From Polaribacter sp. SA4-10 (lineage in GTDB: Bacteria; Bacteroidota; Bacteroidia; Flavobacteriales; Flavobacteriaceae): 64,000 bases of DNA. Below, piece after piece: positions 1 through 8,691 of this stretch (within the stretch, counting starts at the first letter, position 1; every line of letters begins with the position of its first letter). The notes beneath the pieces were generated by a model. That model saw nothing but the letters and a program-made list of their open reading frames with translations, did not search any database and was not told the DNA's origin. The stretch is from the NCBI RefSeq assembly GCF_002163835.1, contig NZ_CP019331.1:3111573-3175572 (forward strand), in the 5' to 3' direction. The translations under genes were made by a program, and so were the position numbers.

Positions 1-2019
1 TACTGTATTATGAACATTTTCAATACTTAAAGTTTTAGCTACTGTGTGTAAATAAAAACGACCAACATCATTTAAAGTAGCTGCTAAAGTAATTTTATAC
101 TCAGTATTTGTTTCATCTAAACGAGTAAATATATTTTCTTGTCTGTCTTCTAAATATATTTTAATTCGTTCAGGTAAATTAGATGAAATTACATTGAAAG
201 TAATTTCTTTTTCATCATTAGCATTTACACCTATAGGTATAATTGTGTTTTCTAAATTAGAGTTTGGAAGAGATTGAATTTGAAATTTTTTACCTTCATT
301 TTCTTCTATTAAATGTGAGTAAACAGCAAATGGAGAAGAACCATTAAATAACTCTCCTTCATAACCAACATCAAAACGATTTGTAGCATTATCCAAAAAG
401 TAAACTGTTGCATATTGATGTATAGGACCATCTGTGATTGATAACTTAATTTTCGTTTTGTCTCCTTCTCCTTTTTGGAAAGTGTCAGCATTATGATCTT
501 GATTAGCTTCATCAAAATTAAATGTTCCGCCACCAGAATTTGCTTTTACAAAGAAACCCTGACCAGGTGCTATTTTAAAATTTTGACCAACAGTTTTAAC
601 CTCAAATTCGCCATTTGAACCTAGAGTTTGATTAAATACCCACATTGTTTTAGTTTCAGAAATTGCACTTTCATCATCTAAAAAAGTAGCACTACTTAAG
701 AAAGAAGTATAAGGATTTCCTAAAAGGTTAAAATGTTTTCCACCTGTAGAAAGAAGACCATTTATACCTGCATCAGTTGTGTTTAAATTACCAGTAAAAG
801 AAATGTCTCCAGCAATAGATCCTCTTTTTATAGCATATCCTACTCCAGAAGTAAATGTATCATCATTACTACCATTTTCTTGTAAATAAGACCAAGTATC
901 TGAATCTGTAGTATAGGTTGCTAAACCTCTTTTTGTACTACTTGTAGCTAAACCATTCGAAGTTGCATAAGCATTATTGTAAGTTTCACCTACAATAGGA
1001 GAACCTATTAAAAACCAGCCATTTAAATTACCGGAAACAAAATCTATTGTTCTATTATATGTTATGTTCCCAGTAACTGTTGAAGTACCTTCTGCTATTA
1101 AACTAGCTCCAGACGCCAAAGTAATATTAGTTACAGTTATTGATGATCCAGTAGTTATGGTTGGATAATTGGTTAAACCAGAAGATATAAATACATTTTC
1201 ACTTGCAGTTGGAAGTGCACCTGTACTCCAGTTTGTGGTCTTTGCCCAATCGTTATCAGTAGTTCCATTCCACTCATTTGTAATAGACGGAGTTGCATAT
1301 GCTGAGACTTTGATGTCCAAAGGATTATCACTTCTTTGTACCTGCCAATTATCAGTGTTATTTATAGCTGCTAATAGAAGAGCTTTAGTTCCAGATAGTG
1401 TACCTGTATATCTATGATTATTAATTTCAGTAACACCTGGGTTTAAAGAAATACAATTTTCTCCATTTGTGAGACCCTTCGGTAACATTGAATATGCATT
1501 ACCGGTAAGGTTAGCTCCATTGTTCCATTTGGTGGTCGTATTGTAATCATCAGGAGTATAATCATTATGAATTGCAGCTAAAAAAATAGGTGCTGGTGGT
1601 TTTACGCCACTACCACCTTTATAAGCTAATACTTGATCACCAGATATTAAACTCCAACTACTACCTGAAGTTAAAGCTGCAGTACCTCCTCCTGTTACAG
1701 TAAAAATATCAGGTGCACTCTCTTCAATGTGAACTATTGTTCCACTAGTTAATTTTCCAACAGGAGCAGTATAGAGGATATGCCTTTCTGTATTATTAAA
1801 CCAAGCATTTCCTGTTGCACTCCACCCTTGATCTGAAAAGTAAATTTTTTCTCCAGCTGGAATAGTTTTTAATGCTATCCATGTAAATTGATCATTTGCA
1901 CTTTCGTGATAACCAATAAAAGCAATATCTCCAGTATTTAAAGTTTGAGACTCTAAAACGTAAGATATAAGAGTAAATAAAAATAATAATAAAATTTTCA
2001 ATGAGTTTTTTTGTTTCAT
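1..2019 (-). CDS. Secreted surface protein, probable T9SS cargo (partial, C-terminus beyond window)
   Basis: The open frame runs from an ATG at 2019 to the window edge, giving 673 codons without a stop. Residues 1-26 form a signal peptide (MKQKNSLKI followed by a Leu/Phe-rich core). Residues about 28-150 (NTGDIAFIGYHES, IPAGEKIYFSDQGW) resemble the lamin-tail-like N-terminal module common in flavobacterial secreted proteins. The rest is Ser/Thr/Gly/Asn-rich beta-strand sequence, including NEWNGTTDNDW and GNPYTSFLSSATF stretches typical of long T9SS-exported surface proteins. The last visible residues, GRFYLHTVAKTLSIENV, resemble the lead-in to a Por/T9SS sorting tail, so the missing part is probably short. 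T9SS export and an adhesin-like or nuclease-like role are inference; no catalytic motif is visible. Confidence 0.8.
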   Translation of the reverse strand, partial: MKQKNSLKILLLFLFTLISYVLESQTLNTGDIAFIGYHESANDQFTWIALKTIPAGEKIYFSDQGWSATGNAWFNNTERHILYTAPVGKLTSGTIVHIEESAPDIFTVTGGGTAALTSGSSWSLISGDQVLAYKGGSGVKPPAPIFLAAIHNDYTPDDYNTTTKWNNGANLTGNAYSMLPKGLTNGENCISLNPGVTEINNHRYTGTLSGTKALLLAAINNTDNWQVQRSDNPLDIKVSAYATPSITNEWNGTTDNDWAKTTNWSTGALPTASENVFISSGLTNYPTITTGSSITVTNITLASGASLIAEGTSTVTGNITYNRTIDFVSGNLNGWFLIGSPIVGETYNNAYATSNGLATSSTKRGLATYTTDSDTWSYLQENGSNDDTFTSGVGYAIKRGSIAGDISFTGNLNTTDAGINGLLSTGGKHFNLLGNPYTSFLSSATFLDDESAISETKTMWVFNQTLGSNGEFEVKTVGQNFKIAPGQGFFVKANSGGGTFNFDEANQDHNADTFQKGEGDKTKIKLSITDGPIHQYATVYFLDNATNRFDVGYEGELFNGSSPFAVYSHLIEENEGKKFQIQSLPNSNLENTIIPIGVNANDEKEITFNVISSNLPERIKIYLEDRQENIFTRLDETNTEYKITLAATLNDVGRFYLHTVAKTLSIENVHNTV

Positions 2020-2109
2020 AGCAATTGTTTTTGAACTATAAAAATATGAAAAAATAAATTAAAAAAACGTAAATGATTGTTTATCTATAAGTTAGCTATA
2101 TAGTTAGCC

Positions 2110-2129
2110 GGTATTTTTTTAGAAATACC
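2110..2129 (-). terminator. Possible weak terminator hairpin after trkH
   Basis: A perfect 7-bp inverted repeat (GGTATTT, 6-nt loop, AAATACC) lies 41 bases beyond the trkH stop, between trkH and the downstream surface-protein gene. No T-run follows it in the minus direction, so intrinsic termination is uncertain. Confidence 0.3.
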
Positions 2130-2169
2130 CTATAAGTTAAAGGGAGTGTAAATGAATTACCTATAGAGG

Positions 2170-3669
2170 TTAACTTTTACGCCAAAAGAAAGGAGTAAAT
2201 AATATAAGAACCGTAAATAATTCTAGACGCCCAATTAACATTAAAAAAGAACAAAACCACTTTGCGCCTGCTGTTAAGTGATTAAAATTATCTACAGGAC
2301 TTACTTTACCAATAGCGGGACCAATATTTCCTAACGAAGAAGCAGATGCACCAACTGCAGACATAAAATCTAATCCCAAAAAGGTTAATACAACAGAGCC
2401 AATAATAAAAATAAGCATGTAAATTATGAAAAATGATAAAATATTAAATACAATATTTTTTGGTACAGATTTTTCATCATAACGTACAGGTATAATTGCA
2501 TTTGGATGCAATGCTTTCTTAAATTCAAGAAAACTATTTTTTAACATTACAATATGTCTCACAACTTTTACCCCACCAGAAGTAGAACCTGCAGAACCTC
2601 CTAAAAAGAATAAAGCAAAGAAAATACCTGTAGCAGAGTAGTTCCACATAGTAAAATCTGCACTCACAAAACCTGTTGTAGTAATTACAGAAATTACTTG
2701 AAAAAGTGCATGCCTAATAGCACTTTCTGTTTCTCCGTATATTTTAGGATGTGCTAAAACGGTTTGTAAATTTGGATCTTGGTAAAATAATATAATTATT
2801 GTTACAATTGCAGAGGCACCTAATACTGCATAAGAATAATATCTAAACTCTTCACTTTGTATTACTTTTTGAACCTTTCCTTTTAGCGCAAAATAGGTAA
2901 GTACAAAGTTTGTACCTGCAATAAACATGAATAGTATAATAATGTATTGAACCCAAGGCATTCCATTATAAAAAGAAACACTATCTGCTTTGGTAGAAAA
3001 ACCACCTGTACTCATTGTAGACATTGCATGGTTTATGGCGTCAAACCAAGTCATTCCGGCAAGTTTTAGAAGTAAGAACTCTAATAGTGTTAAGAAGATA
3101 TAAATTAAATACAACCTTTTTGCTGTATCCGTAATTCTAGGATGTAATTTATCTGCTGAAGGTCCTGGAGCTTCTGCCATAAATAATTGCATTCCTCCAA
3201 TTCCTAAAAGTGGTAAAATTGCAATTGTTAAAACAATAATTCCCATTCCACCAATCCAATGTGTTGCACTTCGCCAAAATAAAATTCCTTTTGGCATCGC
3301 TTCTATATCTGTAAGAATTGTAGAACCTGTAGTAGAATACCCAGAAACAGTTTCAAAAAAAGCATTTGTAATACTTGGTATTGTTCCTGATAATAAATAA
3401 GGCAACATACCCGTAAAAGATAAGGTTAACCATCCTAGGGTTACAATTAAATAACCTTCTTTTTTCTGTATGTTTGTACTTGTTGGTTTGTTAAAAAAGT
3501 AAAGCAATAGACCAATAGTTACAGTAATAATTCCTGCATTTAAGATTCCCCATTTTTCTGTTTCTTCATGAAAAAAACTAAAAGGAAATGCAATAAACAT
3601 AAACAAGCCATTTAAAATAGCTGTAATGCCTAAAAAGCGGAAAATTATTTTTTTATTTAAAGACCTCAT
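2170..3669 (-). CDS. trkH: Trk-type potassium uptake membrane subunit TrkH
   Basis: This 499-residue inner-membrane protein is the K+-translocating subunit of a Trk/Ktr system. Four pore-loop segments with selectivity-filter glycines are visible: YSTTGST near residue 110, STGGFST near 225, TTTGFVS near 330 and SSLGNIGP near 450, each flanked by hydrophobic helices as in the MPM fold. Length matches TrkH (about 480-500). It starts 3 bases after the trkA stop, so the two are almost certainly co-transcribed and encode the pore and its cytosolic regulator. Family assignment is firm; ion preference and energy coupling are taken from the family. Confidence 0.95.
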   Translation of the reverse strand: MRSLNKKIIFRFLGITAILNGLFMFIAFPFSFFHEETEKWGILNAGIITVTIGLLLYFFNKPTSTNIQKKEGYLIVTLGWLTLSFTGMLPYLLSGTIPSITNAFFETVSGYSTTGSTILTDIEAMPKGILFWRSATHWIGGMGIIVLTIAILPLLGIGGMQLFMAEAPGPSADKLHPRITDTAKRLYLIYIFLTLLEFLLLKLAGMTWFDAINHAMSTMSTGGFSTKADSVSFYNGMPWVQYIIILFMFIAGTNFVLTYFALKGKVQKVIQSEEFRYYSYAVLGASAIVTIIILFYQDPNLQTVLAHPKIYGETESAIRHALFQVISVITTTGFVSADFTMWNYSATGIFFALFFLGGSAGSTSGGVKVVRHIVMLKNSFLEFKKALHPNAIIPVRYDEKSVPKNIVFNILSFFIIYMLIFIIGSVVLTFLGLDFMSAVGASASSLGNIGPAIGKVSPVDNFNHLTAGAKWFCSFLMLIGRLELFTVLILFTPFFWRKS

Positions 3670-3672
3670 CTG

Positions 3673-5019
3673 TTATTTAAATAGACTTTCTAAGTCTTCT
3701 ATTGCTTCTGGTAAACAAAACACAATAACTTTATCGCCACTTTCCATTTGAACGTTCCCGTTTGGCATCATTGCTTTTTCGTTTCTAATAAACCCTCCAA
3801 AAACGGCTTCTCTTGGAAAATGTAAATCTTTAATAGGTTTCTTAGTAATTCTTGCATTTGGCTGAACTTCAAATTCAAAAACTTCTGCATCTATATTGTG
3901 TAAATTAGCAAGCGCTAAAATTTCACCTTTTCTTATATGTCTAAAAATATTACTTGCAGCAATTAGTTTTTTATTTATAAGAGATTCAATTCCTATTGTT
4001 TGAGATATATCTATATAATCCATATTCTCAACCAATGCAATTGTCTTTTGAACACCTTTAGATTTTGCCACTAAACAAGACATAATATTGGTTTCAGAAT
4101 TTCCTGTAACTGCAATAAAAGCATCCATTTCTCTTATATTTTCGTCCTCTAAGAGCTCTAAATCTCTTCCGTCTCCGCAAACAACTAAAGTCTTATTAAG
4201 TTCTTCTGCTAAAACTTCTGCTTTCTCTTTATTTTTTTCAATTAATTTTACTTTAAAATTGTCTTTACAAAGGTTTCTTGCAGTTTTTTCTCCGATACTA
4301 CTTCCGCCAAGGATCATTACATTTTTAATGTGATATTGCTTTTTACCAATAATAGGGTATAAGTCTTTCATGCTATAATTTGGCACACAAAAGTAGACTT
4401 GGTCATTTACTTGGTAAGTAGTATCTCCTCTAGGTATAATTGTTTGAGACACGCCTTCTCTTTTAATTGCAATAGTTGTAAAATCTACATTTGTAAATTT
4501 TTGTTTTGCTTCTTTTACTGTTAAATCTACTATGGGAGATGTGTATGAAAGAGCTGTTCCCAAAACATTAAAAACACCACTTTCAAAAGCTACAGTATCA
4601 TTAAATGAAGATTGATGTAACAGCATTTTTATTTCATTTGCTGCTAGTTCTTGTGGAGAAATCATAAAATCTACACCGAATTTTGTAAAATCAACTTCGC
4701 AGTTATTTAAAAACTCGGGATTATCTATTCTAGCAATTGTTTTCTTTGCACCTAAAGATTTACCAATAACAGAAATAGTAAAATTTGTGTTTTGACTATC
4801 TGTAACAGCAATTAATAAATCTGCTTTATCTATGCCAATTTCTTTTAGTAATTTTATAGAAGTAGCATCACCTTTTTTGGTAATTACATCTAAATGATTG
4901 TTGATGTAGTTTAAGCGTTCTCTATCAAAATCTATAATATACGTATCTTGAGATTCGTAAGAAAGAAGTTTAGCTAAGTGAAAACCAACGTCTCCAGCTC
5001 CAGCTATTATAATTTTCAT
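3673..5019 (-). CDS. trkA: Trk system NAD-binding regulatory subunit TrkA
   Basis: This 448-residue cytosolic protein has two tandem RCK units. The first Rossmann fold begins at the extreme N-terminus with GAGDVG (residues 7-12) and the second near residue 231 with GGSSIG. Each is followed by a TrkA-C domain, the last ending in GDKVIVFCLP. RCK subunits bind nucleotides and gate the TrkH pore. The second glycine motif is slightly degenerate. It is the first gene of the trkA-trkH operon; a TAnnTTTG element lies 24 bases upstream of its ATG. Confidence 0.95.
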   Translation of the reverse strand: MKIIIAGAGDVGFHLAKLLSYESQDTYIIDFDRERLNYINNHLDVITKKGDATSIKLLKEIGIDKADLLIAVTDSQNTNFTISVIGKSLGAKKTIARIDNPEFLNNCEVDFTKFGVDFMISPQELAANEIKMLLHQSSFNDTVAFESGVFNVLGTALSYTSPIVDLTVKEAKQKFTNVDFTTIAIKREGVSQTIIPRGDTTYQVNDQVYFCVPNYSMKDLYPIIGKKQYHIKNVMILGGSSIGEKTARNLCKDNFKVKLIEKNKEKAEVLAEELNKTLVVCGDGRDLELLEDENIREMDAFIAVTGNSETNIMSCLVAKSKGVQKTIALVENMDYIDISQTIGIESLINKKLIAASNIFRHIRKGEILALANLHNIDAEVFEFEVQPNARITKKPIKDLHFPREAVFGGFIRNEKAMMPNGNVQMESGDKVIVFCLPEAIEDLESLFK

Positions 5020-5042
5020 ATGTTAAATATAGAAATAAGGTA

Positions 5043-5050
5043 CAAAGATA
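5043..5050 (-). promoter_or_regulatory. Candidate -7 element for trkA-trkH
   Basis: Read on the minus strand the bases are TATCTTTG, an exact match to the Bacteroidota -7 consensus TAnnTTTG, 24 bases before the trkA start. No good -33 TTG is seen at the expected spacing, so this rests on one element. Confidence 0.45.
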
Positions 5051-5130
5051 TAAAGAGTTGTTGAAGAATGGGTAAAAAAATCTGATTTTTAAAACTTAGA
5101 AGAGATTTCGTATTTTTATAAAAAAAGAAA

Positions 5131-5817
5131 ATGGAAAAGCTTACCATTAAATCTTGGGCACTAGATGATAGGCCAAGAGAAAAACTGTTGGCTAAGGGAA
5201 AAGCCTCTCTTTCTGATGCTGAATTGATAGCAATACTTATTGGTTCTGGAAACCGACAGGAAAGCGCAGTAGCATTATCTAAAAGAATTTTACAATCTGT
5301 AGATGGAAACATCAATGAACTAGCAAGAGTATCCGTAGAAAAATTAACAACTTTTAAAGGAATAGGAGAGGCAAAAGCAATTGCTATTATTACCGCATTA
5401 GAAATAGGGAAAAGACGTCAATTAGAAACGGCTTTAGAGAAACCTAAAATTACAAGTAGTAAAGATGTTTTTAATGTAATGCAACCAATTATAGGTGATT
5501 TTGAGCATGAAGAGTTTTGGGTATTATTTTTAAATAATTCAAACAAAGTACTCTCAAAAAATCAATTAAGTAAAGGTGGTTTAACAGCAACAGTTGTAGA
5601 TATAAGAATCCTTTTTAAAAGAGCTTTCGAAATTTCTTCAGTAGCCATAATTGTTTGTCATAATCATCCATCAGGAAAATTACAACCTAGTAATGCTGAT
5701 AAACAGCTTACTCAGAAAATTAAAGAAGCAGGAACTACTTTAGATATAAAGCTGCTAGATCATTTAATTATTACCGAAAAAGCGTATTTTAGCTTTGCAG
5801 ACGAAGGATTGTTATAG
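5131..5817 (+). CDS. radC: RadC family JAB-domain protein
   Basis: The 228-residue protein has the RadC/UPF0758 architecture. A helix-hairpin-helix-like segment (TTFKGIGEAKA, residues 73-83) precedes a JAB/MPN metalloprotease-like domain with E128 and the metal motif HNHPSG (H177, H179) through D190. Length equals the usual 220-230. Despite the name, a role in radiation repair is doubtful and the substrate is unknown. It is divergent from trkA across a 111-base gap and is probably monocistronic. Confidence 0.93.
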   Translation: MEKLTIKSWALDDRPREKLLAKGKASLSDAELIAILIGSGNRQESAVALSKRILQSVDGNINELARVSVEKLTTFKGIGEAKAIAIITALEIGKRRQLETALEKPKITSSKDVFNVMQPIIGDFEHEEFWVLFLNNSNKVLSKNQLSKGGLTATVVDIRILFKRAFEISSVAIIVCHNHPSGKLQPSNADKQLTQKIKEAGTTLDIKLLDHLIITEKAYFSFADEGLL

Positions 5818-5878
5818 ATTGTGAAAAGTAGTGTTTTTTCAATGTAAACTATAACAAAAAAACTAGCAACTGAGAGAA

Positions 5879-7183
5879 ATGATATTAGTTTATACACATA
5901 AAATTACACCAAGAGTTCGTTATATCTTTAAACATATACTTACTCGAACTTTATTAATCCCTGTAGATTTTACTTCTAAAATAGAAGAATTTGTTGCGCA
6001 TAATGGACCAAAATTAACGTATACAAAAAACCCTTTAGGAAATGAATTCTTTATAAAAAGCAACAATTTACTTTTTGAGCAAGGTGTAAATTATTTAGAA
6101 ATTAATATCCAAAAATGGGATGACGTTCCTTGTTTTTTTAATGCAGGAGCAAAATCAGCAATTCCTTATGATCTTTTTGCAGCAAGTTTTTACCTTATAA
6201 CTAGATATGAAGAATATTTACCACATGTAAAAGATATTCATGGACGCTTTACCGCAGAACAAAGTTTAGCATATAAATATCGTTTTTTAGAAAAACCAGT
6301 AATAGATATTTGGGCGTATAAATTGTTAGAAGCATTAAAAGAAAAGTTTCCAGATTATGAATATAAAAAACGTTCATATGAATTTATATCTACAGTAGAT
6401 ATTGATAATGCTTATGCTTATAAGTACAAAAGTTTAGTTAGAACTGTTGGAGGTTTTCTAAATGACCTTTTTCAATTTAAGTTTTTAGAACTTTGGAATC
6501 GTTTTGCAGTAGTTTTTAAACTAAAAAAAGATCCTTTTGATACATTTGATAAAATTATCAGCCTAAAAAATGAATACAACGTTAGAACTATTTTTTTCTT
6601 TTTAATAGGAGATTATACAACTTTTGATACCAATGTTTCTTCCTCCAAAAATAAGTATAGACTGTTAATTAAAGACATGGTAGATTATGCTAGAGTTGGT
6701 TTGCATCCTTCTTATTTTACTATGAAAAATATGGGGACTCTTAAGAAAGAAAAAGAACGATTAGAGGGAATAACAAACATGCCTATTTTACGTTCTAGAC
6801 AACATTATTTACGATTCAATTTACCAGAAACGTATCAGCATTTAATAGATTTAGAAATTTTAGAAGATTATTCTATGGGCTATGCAAGTAATGTTGGTTT
6901 TAGAGCAAGCACATGTACTCCTTTTTATTTTTATGATTTAGATTTTGAAATACAAACGCCACTTAAAATATTTCCTTTTGCTTTAATGGATACTACTTTA
7001 AATGATTATATGAAGTTAACTCCAAGGCAATCTTTAGGTAGAATTAGAGATTTAAAAAATGAAGTAAAAGCTGTAAACGGAACCTTTATTACGCTATTTC
7101 ATAATGAAAGTTTAAGCAATTATTTACGTTGGAAAGGTTGGAGAAGGTTGTATGAATCTATGATAAAAATTGCCACATCTTAA
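5879..7183 (+). CDS. Polysaccharide deacetylase-like protein (DUF7033 type)
   Basis: The 434-residue protein resembles the long cytosolic polysaccharide-deacetylase-like family found beside flavobacterial polysaccharide genes. Residues 1-160 form a conserved N-terminal domain (VYTHKITPRVRYIFKHI; LPHVKDIHGRF). A NodB-like TIM-barrel portion starts near residue 170 with the DID sequence STVDIDNAYAYK, with HPSYFT near 278 and a late LFHNESLS as plausible metal and catalytic segments. The probable role is N-deacetylation of a glycan precursor; the substrate is unknown. One base separates it from the following FemAB-like gene, implying an operon. Confidence 0.75.
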   Translation: MILVYTHKITPRVRYIFKHILTRTLLIPVDFTSKIEEFVAHNGPKLTYTKNPLGNEFFIKSNNLLFEQGVNYLEINIQKWDDVPCFFNAGAKSAIPYDLFAASFYLITRYEEYLPHVKDIHGRFTAEQSLAYKYRFLEKPVIDIWAYKLLEALKEKFPDYEYKKRSYEFISTVDIDNAYAYKYKSLVRTVGGFLNDLFQFKFLELWNRFAVVFKLKKDPFDTFDKIISLKNEYNVRTIFFFLIGDYTTFDTNVSSSKNKYRLLIKDMVDYARVGLHPSYFTMKNMGTLKKEKERLEGITNMPILRSRQHYLRFNLPETYQHLIDLEILEDYSMGYASNVGFRASTCTPFYFYDLDFEIQTPLKIFPFALMDTTLNDYMKLTPRQSLGRIRDLKNEVKAVNGTFITLFHNESLSNYLRWKGWRRLYESMIKIATS

Positions 7184-7184
7184 A

Positions 7185-8090
7185 ATGATTGAATACGTAA
7201 AAAGAAAAGAGCTAGACGTAGAAAAATATAATACATGCGTTCAAAATTCTTTGCAAAGCAATGTCTATGCTTTTTCTTGGTATTTAGATATTGTTTGTGA
7301 TAATTGGAATGTTTTAGTATTGGGAGATTATGAAACTGTAATGCCAATTCCTTTTCGTAAAAAGTATGGTATTAAATATGTATATCCACCTTTTTGGTTA
7401 TTACAATTAGGTATTTTTTCTTCGGATAAAGAGCAAGGTATTAATTCTTTTTTAACTGTTTTGTTTGATACATTTAAATCTGTAGAATTAAGACTAAATA
7501 CTAAAAATTTAAAGATTGAATCTAATAACTTAATTTCTAAACAAATGCAATATTTGTCTTTAGATAAAAATTACGATACAATTTTTAAAGAATACAGAAA
7601 AGATAGAAAAAAGGATTTACAGAAAGCAATTAAACAAGATTTAATAGAAAAATGGAATGATAATCCTGAGAAATTAATTAAACTTTTTAAAAACAACGTA
7701 GGTAAAAGAACTCCTTATATTGTTGAAAAAGATTATGTAAATTTATTAAGATTAATAAATGAGTGTATTAAGAATAGGGTAGGAGAAGTGCTATCAATTT
7801 ACGATGCAAATAATAATTTAGTGGCTTCTGGATTTTTTCTTAAAAATAAAGATGAGGTTACTATATTGGTTTCATCTACAGATTTTAAGAATCGAAAAAA
7901 TGGCGCTAATACTTTTTTAATTGATAGGGCCATTTATAAATATCATAAGAATTTTGAAACCTTTAATTTTGGAGGTTCTTCAATGCAAACAATTGCGAAA
8001 TATTTTTTAAGTTTTGGGGGTAAATCTGCCGATTATCAGCAGATAAATTATAATAATTTACCTCTTTTATTAAAGCTTTTTAAAAGATAG
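7185..8090 (+). CDS. FemAB-like GNAT-superfamily acyltransferase
   Basis: Starting at the ATG at 7185 gives 301 residues and leaves one base after the preceding stop. A TTG at 7170 in the same frame would add five residues and overlap the upstream gene, so the ATG is preferred. The protein has a split GNAT layout: an N-terminal half with NVYAFSWYLD and PIPFRKKYG, a basic helix YRKDRKKDLQKAIK, and a C-terminal half ending FNFGGSSMQTIAKYFLSFGGK, which is typical of FemAB-like envelope acyltransferases. Transfer of an acyl or aminoacyl group onto an envelope glycan is inference. Its 3' end overlaps the convergent acyltransferase gene by 11 bases. Confidence 0.7.
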   Translation: MIEYVKRKELDVEKYNTCVQNSLQSNVYAFSWYLDIVCDNWNVLVLGDYETVMPIPFRKKYGIKYVYPPFWLLQLGIFSSDKEQGINSFLTVLFDTFKSVELRLNTKNLKIESNNLISKQMQYLSLDKNYDTIFKEYRKDRKKDLQKAIKQDLIEKWNDNPEKLIKLFKNNVGKRTPYIVEKDYVNLLRLINECIKNRVGEVLSIYDANNNLVASGFFLKNKDEVTILVSSTDFKNRKNGANTFLIDRAIYKYHKNFETFNFGGSSMQTIAKYFLSFGGKSADYQQINYNNLPLLLKLFKR

Positions 8091-8691
8091 AATTTATAAA
8101 TTTCCTGTGTTTTTTTGGTATTTTTTTATTGAATATAATTTTAGTAAAGTCTTCTTTATAAGGCTCTTTTTTCCTAATTACTTTACATGGATTTCCAACA
8201 GCAATTGAGTTAGAAGGAATGTCTTTGGTAACAACAGAATTTGCTCCAATAATTACATTGTTTCCAATATTTACTTCAGGTAAAACAGTTGAGTTTGTAC
8301 CAATCCAAACATTATTTCCAATAGTAATTGGTTTAGCATCTATGTGTTTTCTTAGATTAGAAGAATCATGGTTAGAAGAAATAATAGAAACACTAGGGGC
8401 TAACTCAATATTATTACCAAATATAATACCATTATTTGCTTGTATATAATTGTTTAAACCATCACCAGGATCACACATTATTCCTTTTGTAATTTTTTGA
8501 GGCGCTAAAACCTTAGATGTAAAATGAACTGGCCATTTCACCTTCGGATTCAAACGAAATAATTTCTGAGGAATTAAATAATGAAAAAACAAAATATAAT
8601 ATCGTTGATATCCATATTTTGGTCTGTAATACTCAGGATACAACCAGTTGATTATCCATCCGAAAATTAAAAAATCTAATTTACTTAACAT
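8080..8691 (-). CDS. Left-handed beta-helix (hexapeptide) acyltransferase
   Basis: The 203-residue protein has an N-terminal amphipathic region rich in Tyr and Phe, then hexapeptide repeats from about residue 85 (NNGIIFGNNIELAPSVSII; PITIGNNVWIGTNSTVLP; VNIGNNVIIGANSVVTKDI). It ends with the GNPCKVIRKK signature of the maltose/serine O-acetyltransferase group. The conserved His is visible in SSNHDSS near residue 110. It probably acetylates a sugar of a surface polysaccharide. Its ATG overlaps the stop of the upstream asparagine-synthase-like gene by one base (TAATG), indicating translational coupling. Confidence 0.85.
   Translation of the reverse strand: MLSKLDFLIFGWIINWLYPEYYRPKYGYQRYYILFFHYLIPQKLFRLNPKVKWPVHFTSKVLAPQKITKGIMCDPGDGLNNYIQANNGIIFGNNIELAPSVSIISSNHDSSNLRKHIDAKPITIGNNVWIGTNSTVLPEVNIGNNVIIGANSVVTKDIPSNSIAVGNPCKVIRKKEPYKEDFTKIIFNKKIPKKHRKFINSIF

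Noticed and set aside
1169..1417. 82-codon plus-strand frame
   Set aside because: Lies antisense inside the long surface-protein frame; no signal or family feature.
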